From Marinobacter arenosus (lineage in GTDB: Bacteria; Pseudomonadota; Gammaproteobacteria; Pseudomonadales; Oleiphilaceae): a stretch of 64,000 bases of DNA. Of the stretch, positions 61,682 through 64,000 are shown in pieces (position 1 is the first letter of the stretch; each line of letters starts with the position of its first letter). The position numbers were made by a program, and so were the translations under genes. Under the pieces are notes generated by a model. The model made no database searches. It saw only the letters and a program-made list of their open reading frames with translations, and was not told where the DNA came from. The stretch is from assembly GCF_019264345.1 (NCBI RefSeq), contig NZ_JAHVAO010000004.1, positions 124,001 to 188,000 on the forward strand, in the 5' to 3' direction.

Positions 61682-63400
61682 GTGGAGTTATTGTCTGGTG
61701 CCGATATGCTCATTCGCTCCCTGCAGGATGAAGGGATCGAATACATCTACGGCTATCCGGGTGGTGCAGCCCTTCATATTTATGATGCGCTGTTCAGGCA
61801 GGACAAAGTCAAACACATTCTGGTAAGGCACGAGCAGGCGGCGGTCCACATGGCCGACGGTTATGCGCGCGCGACCGGAAAGCCGGGCACTGTACTGGTG
61901 ACCTCGGGTCCTGGAGCCACCAACACTATTACCGGCATTGCCACCGCATTCATGGACTCCATCCCCATGGTGGTTCTGTGCGGTCAGGTTGCCTCCACCC
62001 TGATTGGTGAGGACGCGTTCCAGGAAACCGACATGATCGGTGTCTCTCGCCCAGTCGTGAAGCACAACCTCAGTGTGCGTCACCCGGAAGAAATTCCCGA
62101 GGTGATCCGCAAGGCCTACTACATCGCCGCAACCGGTCGCCCCGGTCCTGTCGTGGTCGATATCCCCAAGGATATGACGACGCCGAACGAGCGGTATGAG
62201 TATTCCTACCCGAAGAAGGTCAAGCTGCGTTCGTACAACCCCGCGATTCGAGGTCATGCCGGTCAGATCAAGAAAGCGGTAGACATGATGCTGGCGGCGC
62301 GCCGCCCGATCATCTACGCCGGTGGGGGGGTGATTCTTGGCAAGGCGTCGGATCAACTGACAGAACTGGTCCGTACCCTCGGCTACCCGATTACCAATAC
62401 CCTGATGGGCATCGGCTGCTATCCAGCCAGTGACAAACAGCATCTGGGCTGGCTCGGGATGCACGGCACCTACGAAGCCAATATGGCGATGCACCATTCG
62501 GACCTGATTCTCTGCGTTGGTGCGCGTTTTGATGACCGCGTAACCAACGCCACCGAGAAGTTCTGTCCCGGCGCCCGCATTATCCACATCGATATCGATC
62601 CGGCGTCCATTTCCAAGACCATCGACGCAGACGTTCCCATCGTTGGGCCGGTGGACGCGGTGTTGAAGGAAATGTTGTCTCTGGTGAAGGAAAGCAAGGA
62701 AAAGCCGGATGCGGATGCGTTGGGTTCCTGGTGGAAGCAGATCGAGGAATGGCGTGCTTTCCATGGCATGCGTTACGAGACCAGTGACGACGTCATCAAG
62801 CCGCAGGAAGTGATCGAAATGTTGTGCCGGCTCACCAACGGTGAAGCCTTTGTGACCTCCGATGTCGGCCAGCACCAGATGTTTGCGGCCCAGTACTACA
62901 AGTTCGACAAACCCAATCGCTGGATCAACTCCGGTGGTCTGGGCACCATGGGCTTCGGCTTGCCAGCCGCCATGGGCGTCAAGCTGACGCACCCGAACGA
63001 CGAAGTGCTGTGTATCACAGGCGAAGGCAGTATCCAGATGAACATTCAGGAGCTGTCGACCTGCAAGCAGTACAATCTGCCGGTGAAAATCATCAACCTG
63101 AACAACCAGGCACTTGGCATGGTCAAGCAGTGGCAGGACATGAACTATGAGTCCCGTCATTCCCAGTCCTACATGGAGTCTTTGCCGGATTTCATAAAAC
63201 TGGCAGAGGCTTATGGCCATAAGGGCGTCCTGATCGACAAGAAAGCCGATCTGGAAGCCAAGCTAAAAGAAGTGCTGGCCATGAAGGACGAGTTGGTGTT
63301 CGTGGATATCTACGTTGATCGTTTCGAGCACGTCTATCCGATGCAAGTTGCCCGTGGCTCCATGAAGGACATGTGGCTCAGCAAAACGGAGAGGGTGTGA
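61682..63400 (+). CDS. ilvI: Acetolactate synthase, large (catalytic) subunit
   Basis: The enzyme makes acetolactate or acetohydroxybutyrate in valine, leucine and isoleucine synthesis, using thiamine diphosphate and FAD. The 572-residue protein uses a GTG start (GTGGAGTTATTG) after GAGGG. The catalytic E51 is in [22 protein letters not shown], the FAD region and the thiamine diphosphate motif [15 protein letters not shown]...NNQALGMV are intact. It is followed directly by the regulatory subunit; thiL in this window makes its cofactor. Confidence 0.97.
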   Translation: MELLSGADMLIRSLQDEGIEYIYGYPGGAALHIYDALFRQDKVKHILVRHEQAAVHMADGYARATGKPGTVLVTSGPGATNTITGIATAFMDSIPMVVLCGQVASTLIGEDAFQETDMIGVSRPVVKHNLSVRHPEEIPEVIRKAYYIAATGRPGPVVVDIPKDMTTPNERYEYSYPKKVKLRSYNPAIRGHAGQIKKAVDMMLAARRPIIYAGGGVILGKASDQLTELVRTLGYPITNTLMGIGCYPASDKQHLGWLGMHGTYEANMAMHHSDLILCVGARFDDRVTNATEKFCPGARIIHIDIDPASISKTIDADVPIVGPVDAVLKEMLSLVKESKEKPDADALGSWWKQIEEWRAFHGMRYETSDDVIKPQEVIEMLCRLTNGEAFVTSDVGQHQMFAAQYYKFDKPNRWINSGGLGTMGFGLPAAMGVKLTHPNDEVLCITGEGSIQMNIQELSTCKQYNLPVKIINLNNQALGMVKQWQDMNYESRHSQSYMESLPDFIKLAEAYGHKGVLIDKKADLEAKLKEVLAMKDELVFVDIYVDRFEHVYPMQVARGSMKDMWLSKTERV

Positions 63401-63402
63401 TC

Positions 63403-63894
63403 ATGCGTCGAATCATTTCTGTTTTGTTGGAAAACGAACCCGGCGCACTGTCGCGTGTTGTGGGCCTGTTCTCCCAGCGCAACTACAACATCGAAACGCT
63501 TACCGTGGCGCCGACGGAAGACGAGACCCTGTCCCGTCTGACCGTAACCACCACGGGATCCGACAAGGTCATCGAACAGATCACCAAGCAGCTGAATAAG
63601 CTGATTGAGGTGGTCAAGCTGGTGGATTTGACAGAAGGGTCCCACATTGAGCGGGAGTTGATGCTGGTGAAGCTCAAGGCCACCGGCTCACAGCGCGCCG
63701 AAATCAAACGCACCGTGGATATATTCCGTGGCCAGATCGTCGACGTTACCAGTTCCGTGTACACGGTTCAGTTGGCGGGCGACAGCGAAAAGCTGGACGG
63801 ATTCATCCAGGCCGTCGGTACCTCGGGAGTTCTGGAAGTCGTTCGTACCGGTGTATCCGGCATCGCGCGCGGCGAGAAAGTGCTCAGTCTGTAA
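63403..63894 (+). CDS. ilvH: Acetolactate synthase, small (regulatory) subunit
   Basis: The start at ATG 63403 (MRRIISVLLENEPGALSR) is two bases after the ilvI stop and gives 163 residues, the normal IlvH length. It has an N-terminal ACT domain (about 4-75; NEPGALSRVVGLFSQRNYNI) that binds valine for feedback inhibition, and a C-terminal domain with VARTGVSGIARGEKVL-like ending (VVRTGVSGIARGE). Confidence 0.97.
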   Translation: MRRIISVLLENEPGALSRVVGLFSQRNYNIETLTVAPTEDETLSRLTVTTTGSDKVIEQITKQLNKLIEVVKLVDLTEGSHIERELMLVKLKATGSQRAEIKRTVDIFRGQIVDVTSSVYTVQLAGDSEKLDGFIQAVGTSGVLEVVRTGVSGIARGEKVLSL

Positions 63895-63919
63895 CGGTCA
63901 TTACTTAAGTTCGAACATC

Positions 63920-63937
63920 ATGGCCCGGTGGGGCCAT
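63920..63937 (+). other. Hairpin between ilvH and ilvC
   Basis: ATGGCCC (63920-63926) pairs perfectly with GGGCCAT (63931-63937) with a 4-base loop. No T run follows, so it probably affects message processing or stability rather than ending transcription. Confidence 0.45.
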
Positions 63938-63958
63938 TACAAATAACAGAGGTTTGTC

Positions 63959-64000
63959 ATGCAGGTTTACTACGATAAGGATTGTGATCTTTCCATCATC
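63959..64000 (+). CDS. ilvC: Ketol-acid reductoisomerase (3' end beyond the window)
   Basis: ATG 63959, preceded by AGAGG, opens a frame reading MQVYYDKDCDLSII up to the window edge. This is the conserved N-terminus of class I IlvC, which reduces and rearranges acetolactate in the next step after IlvIH. Only 14 codons are visible, but the match and the operon context are strong. Confidence 0.9.
   Translation, partial: MQVYYDKDCDLSII

Overview
The window reads as a chromosomal segment of a marine gammaproteobacterium. Gene order closely follows Pseudomonas (pilNOPQ-aroKB-damX-like-gltBD-hemE; nrdR-ribD-ribB-ribH-nusB-thiL-pgpA; ispB/rplU-rpmA-obg-proB/rpsT/murJ-ribF-ileS-lspA-fkpB-ispH-minor pilins-pilRS). 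A wax ester synthase/DGAT-family enzyme and the overall protein style suggest Marinobacter or a close relative; this is inference, since no marker rRNA is present. I see no rRNA, tRNA, CRISPR array, insertion sequence, integrase or prophage.

Layout. 1-3762: end of the type IV pilus alignment operon (pilN partial, pilO, pilP, pilQ), closed by a strong terminator. 3900-7055: aroK, aroB and a DamX-like SPOR protein with a hexanucleotide Pro-Glu repeat. 7148-13272: glutamate synthase gltBD with its own promoter and terminator. 13345-17941: hemE, a PilZ protein, and radA-ettA on the minus strand. 18205-24827: glyA, nrdR and a riboflavin/thiamine/lipid operon (ribD, ribBX, ribH, nusB, thiL, pgpA) in which the usual riboflavin synthase gene is missing. 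24857-30645: a more variable stretch with a 67-residue protein, a DUF2057-type lipoprotein, a WS/DGAT enzyme, a LysR regulator facing a glutathionyl-hydroquinone reductase, and ispB. 30748-34437: rplU, rpmA, obgE, proB and rpsT. 34575-42106: murJ, ribF, ileS, lspA, fkpB, ispH. 42253-53423: the second type IV pilus block, with minor pilins (fimU-like, pilV, pilW, pilX, pilE), the giant adhesin PilY1, a separate minus-strand FimT-like pseudopilin, and the PilSR two-component system. 53518-61163: nadE, bamD, rluD, pgeF, clpB (heat-shock promoter) and a DUF4124 protein. 61361-64000: ilvI, ilvH and the start of ilvC, behind a long, hairpin-rich leader.

How the genes fit together. Two parts of one machine lie at the two ends of the window: the PilNOPQ envelope subcomplex and the tip/priming complex (minor pilins plus PilY1) with its PilSR regulator; a PilZ protein could add c-di-GMP control. 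The rest is central metabolism (glutamate, aromatic and branched-chain amino acids, heme, riboflavin/FAD, thiamine, NAD, isoprenoids) and envelope biogenesis (MurJ, LspA, BamD, PgpA).

No wholly new system was found. The best leads are a carbohydrate-binding-like domain inserted into PilY1, the inverted minor-pilin operon, the missing ribE next to a RibBX protein without zinc cysteines, the Pro-Glu microsatellite, the structured ilvIH leader, and an altered HHxxxDG motif in the acyltransferase.
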